From Mycobacterium sp. (GTDB lineage: Bacteria; Actinomycetota; Actinomycetes; Mycobacteriales; Mycobacteriaceae), in assembly GCA_023264755.1 (NCBI GenBank), contig JAHFVB010000215.1:1-8061 (forward strand): a stretch of 8,061 nt of DNA. Reading direction: 5' to 3'. Made by a program: the position numbers and the translations under genes. The notes below the pieces were generated by a model that had not been told where the DNA came from, searched no databases, and saw only the letters and a program-made list of their open reading frames with translations. Positions 1-7,311 of this stretch are shown here, piece after piece. How positions within the stretch are numbered: position 1 is the stretch's first letter; each line of letters begins with the position of its first letter.

Positions 1-860
1 CCTTCACCGTAGAACTCGACGAACTTGCCGACCACGCCGTGCTTGCGCAGCATGTCGGTCACGGTGAGCACCACGTCGGTGGCCGTCACGCCCGGCTTGA
101 TCTCGCCGGACAGCTTGAAGCCGACGACGCGGGGGATGAGCATCGACACCGGCTGGCCGAGCATGGCCGCCTCGGCCTCGATACCGCCGACGCCCCAGCC
201 CAGGACGCCGAGCCCGTTGACCATCGTGGTGTGGCTGTCGGTGCCCACACAGGTGTCCGGGTAGGCCACTCCGTCGCGCACCATGACGGTGCGGGCCAGG
301 TATTCGATGTTGACCTGGTGCACGATTCCGGTGCCCGGCGGCACGACCTTGAAGTCGTCGAAGGCGCCCTGGCCCCAACGCAGGAATTGATAGCGCTCGC
401 CGTTGCGGGAGTACTCGATGTCGACGTTGCGTTCGAAGGCGTCGCGCTTGCCGAAGACGTCCACGATCACCGAGTGGTCGATCACCATTTCGGCGGGTGC
501 CAGCGGGTTGACCTTGTTGGGGTCGCCGCCGAGGTCGCCGACCGCCTCGCGCATGGTGGCCAGGTCGACGATGCAGGGCACACCGGTGAAGTCCTGCATG
601 ATCACCCGGGCCGGGGTGAACTGGATTTCGATGCTGGGGTCGGCTTCGGGATCCCAGTTGGCGATGGCCTCGATGTGGTCCTTCGTGATGTTGGCACCGT
701 CCTCGGTGCGCAGCAGGTTCTCGGCCAATACCTTGAGGCTGTAGGGGAGCTTCTCGGTGCCGGGGACGGCGTCCAGCCGGTAGATCTCGTAGCTTTCGTC
801 GCCGACCTTCAAGGTGTCGTGCGCGGAGAATGAGTTAACTGAGTTCGTCTTGGAGGCCAC
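1..860 (-). CDS. acn: Aconitate hydratase (aconitase A), N-terminal part, truncated by the window edge
   Basis: Interconverts citrate and isocitrate through cis-aconitate in the TCA cycle, using a 4Fe-4S cluster in the cytoplasm. Reading the minus strand from a GTG at 860-858 gives 286 complete codons plus two bases, open to the edge, starting [20 protein letters not shown]. Recognisable aconitase stretches follow: [18 protein letters not shown], then VIDHSVIVD (D128, H129), then [15 protein letters not shown] (D208, S209, H210). The Asp-His and Asp-Ser-His groups correspond to the family's active-site residues. The family protein is roughly 930-945 residues, so about 30% is present; the three cluster-binding cysteines lie beyond the left edge. 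The GTG is chosen because GGGAG sits 5 nt upstream and the N-terminus matches mycobacterial Acn. The gene is divergent from the next one, as in M. tuberculosis (Rv1475c/Rv1476). Mycobacterial aconitase is also reported to bind RNA when iron is low; nothing in this part tests that. Confidence 0.97.
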   Translation of the reverse strand, partial: MASKTNSVNSFSAHDTLKVGDESYEIYRLDAVPGTEKLPYSLKVLAENLLRTEDGANITKDHIEAIANWDPEADPSIEIQFTPARVIMQDFTGVPCIVDLATMREAVGDLGGDPNKVNPLAPAEMVIDHSVIVDVFGKRDAFERNVDIEYSRNGERYQFLRWGQGAFDDFKVVPPGTGIVHQVNIEYLARTVMVRDGVAYPDTCVGTDSHTTMVNGLGVLGWGVGGIEAEAAMLGQPVSMLIPRVVGFKLSGEIKPGVTATDVVLTVTDMLRKHGVVGKFVEFYGE

Positions 861-865
861 TTCTA

Positions 866-870
866 CTCCC
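866..870 (-). promoter_or_regulatory. Ribosome binding site of acn
   Basis: On the minus strand the bases read GGGAG, followed by 5 nt and then the GTG start at 860. This Shine-Dalgarno match supports the GTG as the acn start over any downstream ATG. Confidence 0.7.
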
Positions 871-913
871 GGTGTAGTTCTCGCCGCGACGGGCTGTGTC
901 GGCGGCGCGTGCG

Positions 914-919
914 ATCCTA
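914..919 (-). promoter_or_regulatory. Candidate -10 box of the acn promoter
   Basis: On the minus strand the sequence is TAGGAT, a TAnnnT mycobacterial SigA-type -10 hexamer, preceded by TGT. It would start transcription near 907 and give a 5' leader of about 47 nt that contains the GGGAG ribosome binding site. No convincing -35 hexamer lies 16-18 nt upstream, which is common for mycobacterial promoters. The call rests on sequence pattern and position only. Confidence 0.4.
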
Positions 920-1008
920 ACAGTACGCTTGTCCTGTATGCGGCTGCAGGCCGGCTCCAGTCTGGTCCCCAACAGCGTGTGTTGCCAGTCCACGCGCCCT
1001 TGCTGGCG

Positions 1009-1014
1009 TACCTT
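1009..1014 (+). promoter_or_regulatory. Candidate -10 box giving a leaderless mRNA for the Rv1476-like gene
   Basis: TACCTT fits TAnnnT and ends 7 nt before the GTG at 1022. Transcription would therefore begin at or next to the start codon. No Shine-Dalgarno precedes that GTG, which agrees with leaderless translation, a frequent mode in mycobacteria. A TTGCCA at 982-987 resembles a -35 but is 21 nt from the box, which is too far for a standard promoter. A second TAnnnT (TACGCT, 924-929) lies farther upstream. Confidence 0.4.
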
Positions 1015-1021
1015 CGTGGGC

Positions 1022-1591
1022 GTGACGTCTCCGGGCATACCGCTCTACATTCCCGATCAGGTCTGCGGCACGGTCGGGTTGAATCCGATGACCACGCCGG
1101 TCGATGCGTGCATGGACAAGGTCGTGACGGAGGTCGGCAAGGATGGGGTGAGTGCGCCCGCGACGGCCGACCGGGCCGGCCTGGCCCAGGTCGTCACCGG
1201 CGCCAAGGCCAAGGGCATCGAGCTCAAGATCGTCGTGCTGCCCGAGAATCCAGGAATCGACACGCCGCTACGCGACATCGCCACTCAGGTGGGCCACGAA
1301 TACCCGGGGGCGACGGTGCTCGTCATCAGCCCTACGTTCGCAGGCACCTACAGTCCGGTCTTCGACCGTGTCACGCTCGAAGCCGGCCAGGACGTGGCCA
1401 AGATTTCCGGTAACCCGGTGTCGGCCTCGCAGAATTTCGTGAATGAGCTGACGACGCCCCATTTTCCGTGGACGCCATTCACGATCGTGCTCGTTCTCGC
1501 GGTTGCCTTGGCGGCCGTCGTCACCCGCATGCTGCAGGTTCGCGCCAGGCGCGCGACGGCCGCTGAATCGCCTGCGCCGCCGACGAACTAG
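1022..1591 (+). CDS. Rv1476-family small membrane protein (function unknown)
   Basis: A protein of 189 residues from GTG 1022, close to the roughly 186 of M. tuberculosis Rv1476, with the conserved start region [18 protein letters not shown]. It has no N-terminal signal peptide. One hydrophobic segment at about residues 152-168 ([15 protein letters not shown]) is followed by a basic tail ([12 protein letters not shown]), so it looks like a C-terminally anchored protein. The soluble part has alternating strand/helix character ([33 protein letters not shown]) that loosely recalls TPM/YgcG-type domains; that likeness is an inference. Two cysteines, C15 and C30, lie in the conserved N-terminal region. 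The reading frame is open from 896, but the upstream part does not resemble the family, so GTG 1022 is preferred; GTG 1016 is 6 nt away and possible. The gene sits between acn (divergent) and ripA (221 nt downstream, same strand), an order kept in mycobacteria. The biochemical role is unknown. Confidence 0.85.
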   Translation: MTSPGIPLYIPDQVCGTVGLNPMTTPVDACMDKVVTEVGKDGVSAPATADRAGLAQVVTGAKAKGIELKIVVLPENPGIDTPLRDIATQVGHEYPGATVLVISPTFAGTYSPVFDRVTLEAGQDVAKISGNPVSASQNFVNELTTPHFPWTPFTIVLVLAVALAAVVTRMLQVRARRATAAESPAPPTN

Positions 1592-1598
1592 TGAATTG

Positions 1599-1662
1599 TC
1601 GCGATTTCGCGAATCGATGATCTCCATCGGATAACGCTTCGTCCAATTACATGTTTGTAATT
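1599..1662. repeat. Cluster of three short dyads downstream of the Rv1476-like gene
   Basis: Three symmetric elements lie in 64 bp. TCGCGA occurs twice (1599-1604 and 1607-1612), each self-complementary and 2 bp apart. CGATG (1615-1619) pairs with CATCG (1625-1629) across a 5-nt loop. AATTACA (1645-1651) pairs perfectly with TGTAATT (1656-1662) across a 4-nt loop. None is followed by a T-run typical of an intrinsic terminator. They could weaken read-through into ripA or bind a dimeric regulator; the sequence does not decide between these. Confidence 0.5.
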
Positions 1663-1663
1663 C

Positions 1664-1741
1664 GTGACGAACGTTTCTTTGTCGCACGTTGTGACGTACG
1701 GTGCAGAAGATATCTGTTGTTGCAGTTGTGACTTGTGTGAC
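1664..1741 (+). promoter_or_regulatory. ripA upstream regulatory region with four GTGAC repeats (possible MtrA or other regulator sites)
   Basis: GTGAC occurs at 1664, 1691, 1728 and 1737. The last two form a direct repeat TGTGAC-ttg-TGTGAC with a 9-bp period, the kind of spacing seen for response regulators that bind tandem half-sites. The MtrA regulator has been reported to control ripA in M. tuberculosis and to prefer loosely conserved GTCAC/GTGAC-like direct repeats, so MtrA is a reasonable candidate. CRP is less likely because the second half-site is not inverted. A weak -10-like TACGGT is at 1697-1702 with only a poor -35 (TTTCTT, 1674-1679), so the transcription start is not settled. 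Confidence 0.4.
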
Positions 1742-1796
1742 CTCTGCAGCGCAGGCCTACGCCGAACCGTGCTCGCCACGTTTCGCGTCGAGCCCT

Positions 1797-1802
1797 AGGG
1801 AG
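1797..1802 (+). promoter_or_regulatory. Ribosome binding site of ripA
   Basis: AGGGAG lies 10 nt before the ATG at 1813. The spacing is at the long end but usable, and it supports this ATG rather than the out-of-frame ATG at 1818. Confidence 0.6.
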
Positions 1803-1812
1803 ACTTCAGCCG

Positions 1813-3270
1813 ATGAGATGCATCTCGAGCCGCACCTCTCGCGACTCCGCGTCCCGGTTACTCGGCCGGGTCGGCATCGCCTCGCTCGCCTTCGGCGTGC
1901 TCTTCGCCTCGCTGATCGTCAATGGTCGCGGCAGCGCCTCCGCCGAACCGGGCAGCCCCGGTAATCTCGCCACGCTCGTCGCAGCCGTCGCCAACGCCAA
2001 CCAGAAGCTGCAAGACCTCGGCGCTCAGATCCAAGGACAACAGGAGAGCATCAACAAGTCCCTGGTCGACGTACAGGACGCCCGGGACGCCGCCGCCGCG
2101 GCGCAACAGGAGATCGACGCGAGCCAAGCCGGGCTCAAGGCCGCCAACGCCGACATCGCGGCGGCCCAGCAGCGAATGGACACCTTCGCCGCATCGACCT
2201 ACGTCAACGGCCCCTCGAGCTCGTACCTGACCGCCAGCGATCCCGCCGACGTGCTGGACACCGCGTCGACCGGGGAGACCCTGGCGATGAGCACGCAGCA
2301 GGCCATGAGCGACCTCTTGCGCGCCCGCACCGAACAGGTGAACCGAGAGTCGGCGGCCCGCCAGGCCAAGCAGAAGGCCGACCAGGCCGTCGCAGCGGCC
2401 CAGGCCAGCCAAGACACCGCAGTCGCCGCACTGACACAGGTGCAGCAGACGTTCGGGGCACAGCAGGCCGAGTTGGACCGGCTGACCGCCGAACGGGCGG
2501 CCGCGCAGACCAAGCTCGAACAGGTCCGGCAGTGGGCGGCCCCGGCGGGCAACGCGGGCCCCCAGGTGGCCCAGGCGGCGGCGTCCGCTCCGGCCGCCGC
2601 CAACGCGGCGGCGAACTGGGATCGCGACCCGGCTGCGGCCGCCGTACCCGGCAATTCCCGGTGGGACACCCAGTGGGACCCGACGCTTCCCGCCATCCCC
2701 AGCGCCTTCGTCAGTGGTGACCCAGTCGCCATCATCAACCAGCTACTCGGTTACGCCACCACGTCATCTCAACTCACCAGCCAGATGGGGCACAGCTTCC
2801 TACAGAAGCTTGGGCTGGTCCCGACCCAGAGCGGATTCACCAACGGCGCCATTCCTCGGGTGTACGGCAGGCAGGCCTCGGAGTACGTGATCCAACGCGC
2901 AGGCTCACAGATGGGCGTGCCGTACTCCTGGGGCGGCGGCACCGCGGCAGGACCCAGTCGGGGCATCGACTCGGGAGCGGGCACCGTCGGATTCGACTGC
3001 TCCGGCCTGATCCTGTACGCATTCGCCGGGGTGGGCATCAAGCTGCCGCACTACTCGGGTGCGCAATACGAGCTGGGGCGCAAGATTCCGGCATCGCAGA
3101 TGCGCCGTGGCGACGTGATCTTCTACGGACCCGGCGGCGCGCAGCACGTGACGCTCTACCTCGGCAACGGGCAGATGCTGGAAGCGCCCTACACCGGCTC
3201 GAACGTCCACATCTCGCCGGTGCGCACCAGCGGCATGACCCCGTACGTCATCCGATACATCGAATACTGA
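1813..3270 (+). CDS. ripA: Peptidoglycan endopeptidase RipA (NlpC/P60, septal cell separation)
   Basis: Secreted D,L-endopeptidase that cleaves D-Glu-mDAP bonds in peptidoglycan stems and separates daughter cells. The protein has 485 residues against 472 in M. tuberculosis. Residues 1-44 form a signal peptide ending in SASA before EPGSP. Residues about 51-240 are an Ala/Gln-rich coiled coil, the autoinhibitory or docking region of the family. An Ala/Pro-rich linker covers about 241-285. A QWDPTLP...GDPVAI segment starts at 287, and NlpC/P60 fills about 355-485. The catalytic triad is visible: C396 (FDCSG), H445 (QHV) and E457 (MLEA), with the same 49- and 12-residue spacings as C383/H432/E444 in M. 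tuberculosis. Unlike that protein's N-terminus, this signal peptide has no consecutive arginines, so Sec export is the simpler reading. The stop overlaps the ripB ATG by one base. FtsEX partners and RpfB are known for the family and are not in this window. Confidence 0.97.
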   Translation: MRCISSRTSRDSASRLLGRVGIASLAFGVLFASLIVNGRGSASAEPGSPGNLATLVAAVANANQKLQDLGAQIQGQQESINKSLVDVQDARDAAAAAQQEIDASQAGLKAANADIAAAQQRMDTFAASTYVNGPSSSYLTASDPADVLDTASTGETLAMSTQQAMSDLLRARTEQVNRESAARQAKQKADQAVAAAQASQDTAVAALTQVQQTFGAQQAELDRLTAERAAAQTKLEQVRQWAAPAGNAGPQVAQAAASAPAAANAAANWDRDPAAAAVPGNSRWDTQWDPTLPAIPSAFVSGDPVAIINQLLGYATTSSQLTSQMGHSFLQKLGLVPTQSGFTNGAIPRVYGRQASEYVIQRAGSQMGVPYSWGGGTAAGPSRGIDSGAGTVGFDCSGLILYAFAGVGIKLPHYSGAQYELGRKIPASQMRRGDVIFYGPGGAQHVTLYLGNGQMLEAPYTGSNVHISPVRTSGMTPYVIRYIEY

Positions 3271-4007
3271 TGGTGGTTTCTTTGCCTTTGCCTTTGTCGC
3301 TCTTGCTGCACTCCCGTTCACTCCGGCGGGCCCACGTGCTCGCGCCACTGCTGTGTGCACTCGCGCTGATGTTCGGCGCCGCGGTGCCCGCGGTCGCGGA
3401 TCCCGGTGACGGCCAATGGGATCCGACCCTGCCCAAGGTCGTCAGCGCCGGCGCGCCCGGTGATCCGGTGGCGATCGCCAACGCGTCCTTCCAAGCCAGC
3501 CAAATCGCGTTGCAGACCACGCAGAGCCTCGGTCAACAGTTCCTGTCCAGCATCGGACTGGGCGGGAAGGCGCCGTCGGCACTTCCGGGCGGGCGCGTCC
3601 GCGGGCCGCAGGCCATCGAGTACGTGATCCGGCGGGCCGGCTCCCAGATGGGCGTTCCGTACTCCTGGGGCGGGGGCGCGCTCAACGGCCCCAGCGCCGG
3701 GGTCGAAGAAGACGCGGGCAAGATCGGCTTCGATTGCTCGGGACTGACCCGCTACGCGTTCGCAGGCGTCGGCGTGCCGATCCCGAAGTACTCCGGCGAT
3801 CAATACAACTCCGGGCGGCCGATCGCGCCGTCGGAGGCCAAGCGTGGCGACCTCATCTTCTACGGCCCTGGCGGCAGCCAGCACGTCGCCATCTTCCGGG
3901 GCGGCGGCCGGATGCTCGAGGCGTCGGGGAGTGCCGGAAAGGTCACCGTCAGCCCGGTGCGCACCGCGGGCATGTCGCCGCACCTGGTCCGGTTCATCGA
4001 ATCCTGA
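3270..4007 (+). CDS. ripB: Peptidoglycan endopeptidase RipB (NlpC/P60)
   Basis: A shorter paralogue of RipA with the same catalytic domain and no coiled coil. From ATG 3270 it has 245 residues, close to 241 in M. tuberculosis. The signal peptide ends at AVA43 before DPGDG. A short QWDPTLP...GDPVAI segment (from residue 49) is shared with RipA. NlpC/P60 covers about 115-245, with C156 (FDCSG), H205 (QHV) and E217 (MLEA) at RipA-like spacing. The start is uncertain. ATG 3270 overlaps the ripA stop (TGATG), which suggests translational coupling, but the first dozen residues are an odd Leu-Pro run encoded by a TTTGCC repeat. An in-frame TTG at 3303 would give a more ordinary signal peptide, MLHSRSLRRAHVLAPLL. 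No Shine-Dalgarno is seen for either. The signal sequence contains an Arg-Arg pair (residues 19-20). It probably supports RipA in septal wall hydrolysis. Confidence 0.95.
   Translation: MVVSLPLPLSLLLHSRSLRRAHVLAPLLCALALMFGAAVPAVADPGDGQWDPTLPKVVSAGAPGDPVAIANASFQASQIALQTTQSLGQQFLSSIGLGGKAPSALPGGRVRGPQAIEYVIRRAGSQMGVPYSWGGGALNGPSAGVEEDAGKIGFDCSGLTRYAFAGVGVPIPKYSGDQYNSGRPIAPSEAKRGDLIFYGPGGSQHVAIFRGGGRMLEASGSAGKVTVSPVRTAGMSPHLVRFIES
3281..3296 (+). repeat. Short TTTGCC tandem repeat at the 5' end of ripB
   Basis: TTTGCC is present twice and followed by TTTG, after a TTTC at 3277-3280. The patch is T-rich compared with its surroundings and encodes a Leu-Pro-Leu-Pro-Leu run. Changes of whole 6-bp units would preserve the frame. 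Confidence 0.55.
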
Positions 4008-4141
4008 TGGGAACCTGATAGCTGGCGGGCGACGTCGACGGATTCCGAACTGCCTGGAATAGTTGTTGCAGAGCGTCCGCCGAGTGGCTCTGGTGCCACC
4101 AAGTCCATGCTTTCTGGATGCACGACGGAATAGAACAACGT
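4008..4141 (+). promoter_or_regulatory. moxR1 5' region with small hairpins
   Basis: This gap between ripB and moxR1 contains CAGAGC (4069-4074) pairing with GCTCTG (4087-4092) across 12 nt. It overlaps the compact palindrome TGGTGCCACCA (4091-4101). A weaker ATTCC/GGAAT pair lies just upstream at about 4042-4060. GGAATAG appears twice, near 4056 and 4127. No convincing -10/-35 pair was found, so moxR1 may be read through from ripAB, start from an unrecognised promoter, or both. Confidence 0.35.
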
Positions 4142-4148
4142 GGGAGGA
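4142..4148 (+). promoter_or_regulatory. Strong ribosome binding site of moxR1
   Basis: GGGAGGA ends 5 nt before the ATG at 4154. It is the best Shine-Dalgarno in the window and fixes the moxR1 start. It also implies that moxR1 is translated independently of ripB. Confidence 0.85.
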
Positions 4149-4153
4149 ACTGA

Positions 4154-5289
<1,136 letters not shown>

Positions 5290-5293
<4 letters not shown>

Positions 5294-6231
5294 CCGACTC
5301 GCCAAAACGGGCGGTCGACCTGCCGTCCCTGCAACGCGGCGAGATTCGTGATCCCGCGTTGTCGGCGGCGCTGCGCAAGCTCGAGCTCACCGTGCGACGC
5401 AAGCTCGACGGCGTGTTGCACGGCGATCACCAGGGCTTGATGCCAGGGCCCGGTTCGGAGGCGGGGGAGTCGCGGCTCTACCAGCCCGGTGACGACGTGC
5501 GTCGCATGGACTGGTCGGTGACTGCCCGCACCACCCACCCACACGTTCGGCAGATGATCGTGGACCGGGAGCTCGAAACCTGGATGGTCATCGACGTGTC
5601 GGCCAGCTTGGACTTCGGTACCGCCGGATGCGAGAAGCGCGACCTCGCCGTGGCGGCCGCTGCGGCGATCACGTTCCTCAACAGCGGTGGCGGCAATCGG
5701 ATCGGTGCCGTGATCACCAACGGCGAGACGACCAAGCGGGTGCCCGCACTGTCGGGGCGGATGCACGAGCAACAGCTGCTGGGCACCATCGCCACGATGC
5801 CCAAGGCGCCGCTGGGCGTGCGGGGTGACCTGGCGACGGCCATCGACGCGCTGCGCCGCCCAGAACGCCGGCGGGGCATGGCCGTGATCGTCAGCGACTT
5901 CCTCGGCCCGATCAACTGGATGCGTCCGCTGCGGGCCATCGCGGGACGGCACGAGGTGCTCGGCATCGAGATCGTCGACCCGCGCGACGTCGAACTTCCC
6001 GACGTCGGGGAGGTCATCCTCCAGGACACCGAGTCCGGAGTCACCCGCGAGTTCACCATCGACTCCCAGTTGCGGTCCGACTTCGAACGGGCCGCCGCCG
6101 ATCACCGGGCCGAGGTGGCCCGCACGTTGCGTCGTTGCGATGCGCCCCTGCTGACACTTCGGACCGATCGGGATTGGATCGCCGACGTGGTGAAGTTCGT
6201 GGCCAACCGGCGCCGCGGGGCGCTGCGATGA
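5290..6231 (+). CDS. DUF58 domain protein of the MoxR cassette (Rv1480-like)
   Basis: A 313-residue soluble protein of the DUF58 family; no signal peptide or membrane segment is apparent. The start is GTG 5290, in a 4-nt GTGA overlap with the moxR1 stop. The frame stays open upstream to an ATG at 4990, but that part is antiparallel to no known domain and lies inside moxR1, so it is not used. The DUF58 signature is LYQPGDDVRRMDWSVTART (63-81). It is followed by a VWA-like core with a MIDAS-type D-x-S-x-S motif, DVSAS (102-106), and VSDFLG (D203). The C-terminal part (about 215-313) closely matches Rv1480, for example REFTIDSQLRSDF. DUF58 proteins are usually adaptors or partners of MoxR ATPases; the substrate here is unknown. 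It ends RRRGALR, a few residues shorter than M. tuberculosis. The stop overlaps the ATG of a small ORF at 6228. Confidence 0.94.
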
Positions 6232-6293
6232 GCGCTTGCGCGAAGAGCCATGGGATCCCGATGAGCTCGAGCCAAGCCATGAGACTGAAATGA
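6228..6293 (+). CDS. Possible 21-residue small ORF between the DUF58 and VWA genes
   Basis: ATG 6228 overlaps the DUF58 stop in an ATGA arrangement and opens a 21-codon frame ([20 protein letters not shown], then K) ending in TGA at 6291-6293, 10 nt before the VWA gene's ATG. It covers nearly the whole 72-nt gap. The ATGA overlap would let ribosomes finishing DUF58 continue through the gap and deliver them to the VWA start, which has no clear Shine-Dalgarno. The peptide itself resembles nothing I recognise and may have no function beyond coupling. A frame this short can occur by chance, so this is a weak call. Confidence 0.3.
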   Translation: MSACAKSHGIPMSSSQAMRLK

Positions 6294-6303
6294 CAAGCTG
6301 CAC

Positions 6304-7311
6304 ATGACTTTACCGTTGCTGGGGCCACTCAGCCTCTCGGGCTTCACCACGCCGTGGTTCTTCCTGTTCTTCCTGGTGGTCATCGGCCTGCTGGTGCTGT
6401 ACCTCGTCGTGCAGCGGGCCCGGCAGAAGCGCGTACTGCGCTTTGCCAACATGGAGCTGCTCGAGAGCGTCGCGCCGAAGCGGTCCACGCGCTGGCGTCA
6501 TCTGTCGGCGATCCTGATGGTGGTGGCGTTGTCGTTCTTCACCATCGCGATGGCCGGTCCCACCCACGACGTCCGGATCCCGCGCAACCGTGCCGTGGTG
6601 ATGCTGGTCATCGACGTATCGCAGTCGATGCGGGCCACCGACGTCGCGCCGAGCCGATTGGTTGCGGCGCAAGAGGCGGCCAAGCAGTTCGCCGATCAGC
6701 TGACGGCCGGGATCAACCTGGGTTTGATCGCCTATGCGGGCACGGCCACGGTGCTGGTCCAACCGACGACCAACCGGGACGCCACCAAGGCGGCCATCGA
6801 CAAGCTTCAGCTGGCCGACCGCACCGCCACCGGTGAGGGCATCTTCACCGCGCTGCAGGCCATCGCCACCGTCGGCGCAGTGATCGGCGGCGGCGACACC
6901 CCGCCCCCGGCCCGCATCGTGCTGATGTCCGACGGCAAGGAAACGGTGCCGTCCAACCCGACCAACCCGAAGGGCGCGTACACCGCGGCCCGCACGGCCC
7001 ACGACCAGGGTGTCCCGATCTCCACGGTGTCGTTCGGCACCCCGTACGGCTTCGTGGAGATCAACGACCAACGTCAGCCCGTCCCCGTCGACGACGAAAC
7101 GCTCAGGAAGATCGCCGAACTGTCCGGAGGAGAGTCGTACAACGCCTCGAGTCTGGAGCAGCTCAAGCAGGTCTTCACGTCGCTGCAGGAGCAGATCGGC
7201 TACGAGACGCAGAAGGGCGACGCCAGCGCGGCCTGGTTGCGGCTGGGGTCCCTGGTGCTCGCGCTGTCGGCCTTGGCGGCGTTGCTGATCAACCGTCGAC
7301 TGCCTGGCTGA
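6304..7311 (+). CDS. Membrane-anchored VWA-domain protein of the MoxR cassette (Rv1481-like)
   Basis: A 335-residue protein similar to M. tuberculosis Rv1481 and to BatA-type VWA proteins. Two N-terminal membrane segments lie at about 17-37 ([20 protein letters not shown]) and 66-84. A VWA domain occupies about 95-300, and a C-terminal membrane segment at about 311-328 is followed by NRRLPG. The MIDAS metal site looks complete: D-x-S-x-S as DVSQS (104-108), a threonine in QPTTNRDAT (T155 or T156), and the aspartate of MSDGKE (D210). VWA proteins of MoxR cassettes are thought to use the metal site to hold partner or substrate proteins, here on the extracytoplasmic side between the second and last membrane segments; the topology is inferred. 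The start is ATG 6304, matching MTLPLLGP of the M. tuberculosis protein. The region upstream lacks a good Shine-Dalgarno, so coupling to upstream translation is likely. It is the last gene of the cassette. Confidence 0.94.
   Translation: MTLPLLGPLSLSGFTTPWFFLFFLVVIGLLVLYLVVQRARQKRVLRFANMELLESVAPKRSTRWRHLSAILMVVALSFFTIAMAGPTHDVRIPRNRAVVMLVIDVSQSMRATDVAPSRLVAAQEAAKQFADQLTAGINLGLIAYAGTATVLVQPTTNRDATKAAIDKLQLADRTATGEGIFTALQAIATVGAVIGGGDTPPPARIVLMSDGKETVPSNPTNPKGAYTAARTAHDQGVPISTVSFGTPYGFVEINDQRQPVPVDDETLRKIAELSGGESYNASSLEQLKQVFTSLQEQIGYETQKGDASAAWLRLGSLVLALSALAALLINRRLPG

Noticed and set aside
39..833. A 264-codon open frame on the plus strand opposite acn
   Set aside because: It is antisense to a clear aconitase reading frame, its composition (Asp/Val/Gly/His-rich) is that of a shadow frame in GC-rich DNA, and it resembles no family.
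896..1021. Upstream extension of the Rv1476-like protein to ATG 896
   Set aside because: The 42 added residues do not match the family, overlap the likely promoter region, and would make the protein much longer than its relatives.
1758..1812. Possible c-di-AMP (ydaO-type) riboswitch before ripA, suggested by CGCCGAACCG
   Set aside because: Only about 50 nt remain before the ATG and the conserved core elements of that riboswitch class are not seen.
1701..1964. A GTG-started 87-codon frame whose first residues look like a signal peptide
   Set aside because: It runs 150 nt into ripA in another frame, turns Arg-rich there, and has no ribosome binding site.
4007..4018. Three-codon frame (ATG GGA ACC TGA) overlapping the ripB stop
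   Set aside because: Too short to call as a gene; it is mentioned only as a possible relic of the ripA-ripB duplication.
4042..4066. Possible intrinsic terminator after ripB (ATTCC/GGAAT hairpin followed by AGTTGTTG)
   Set aside because: The stem is only 5 bp with a 9-nt loop and there is no T-run, so it does not meet a terminator pattern.
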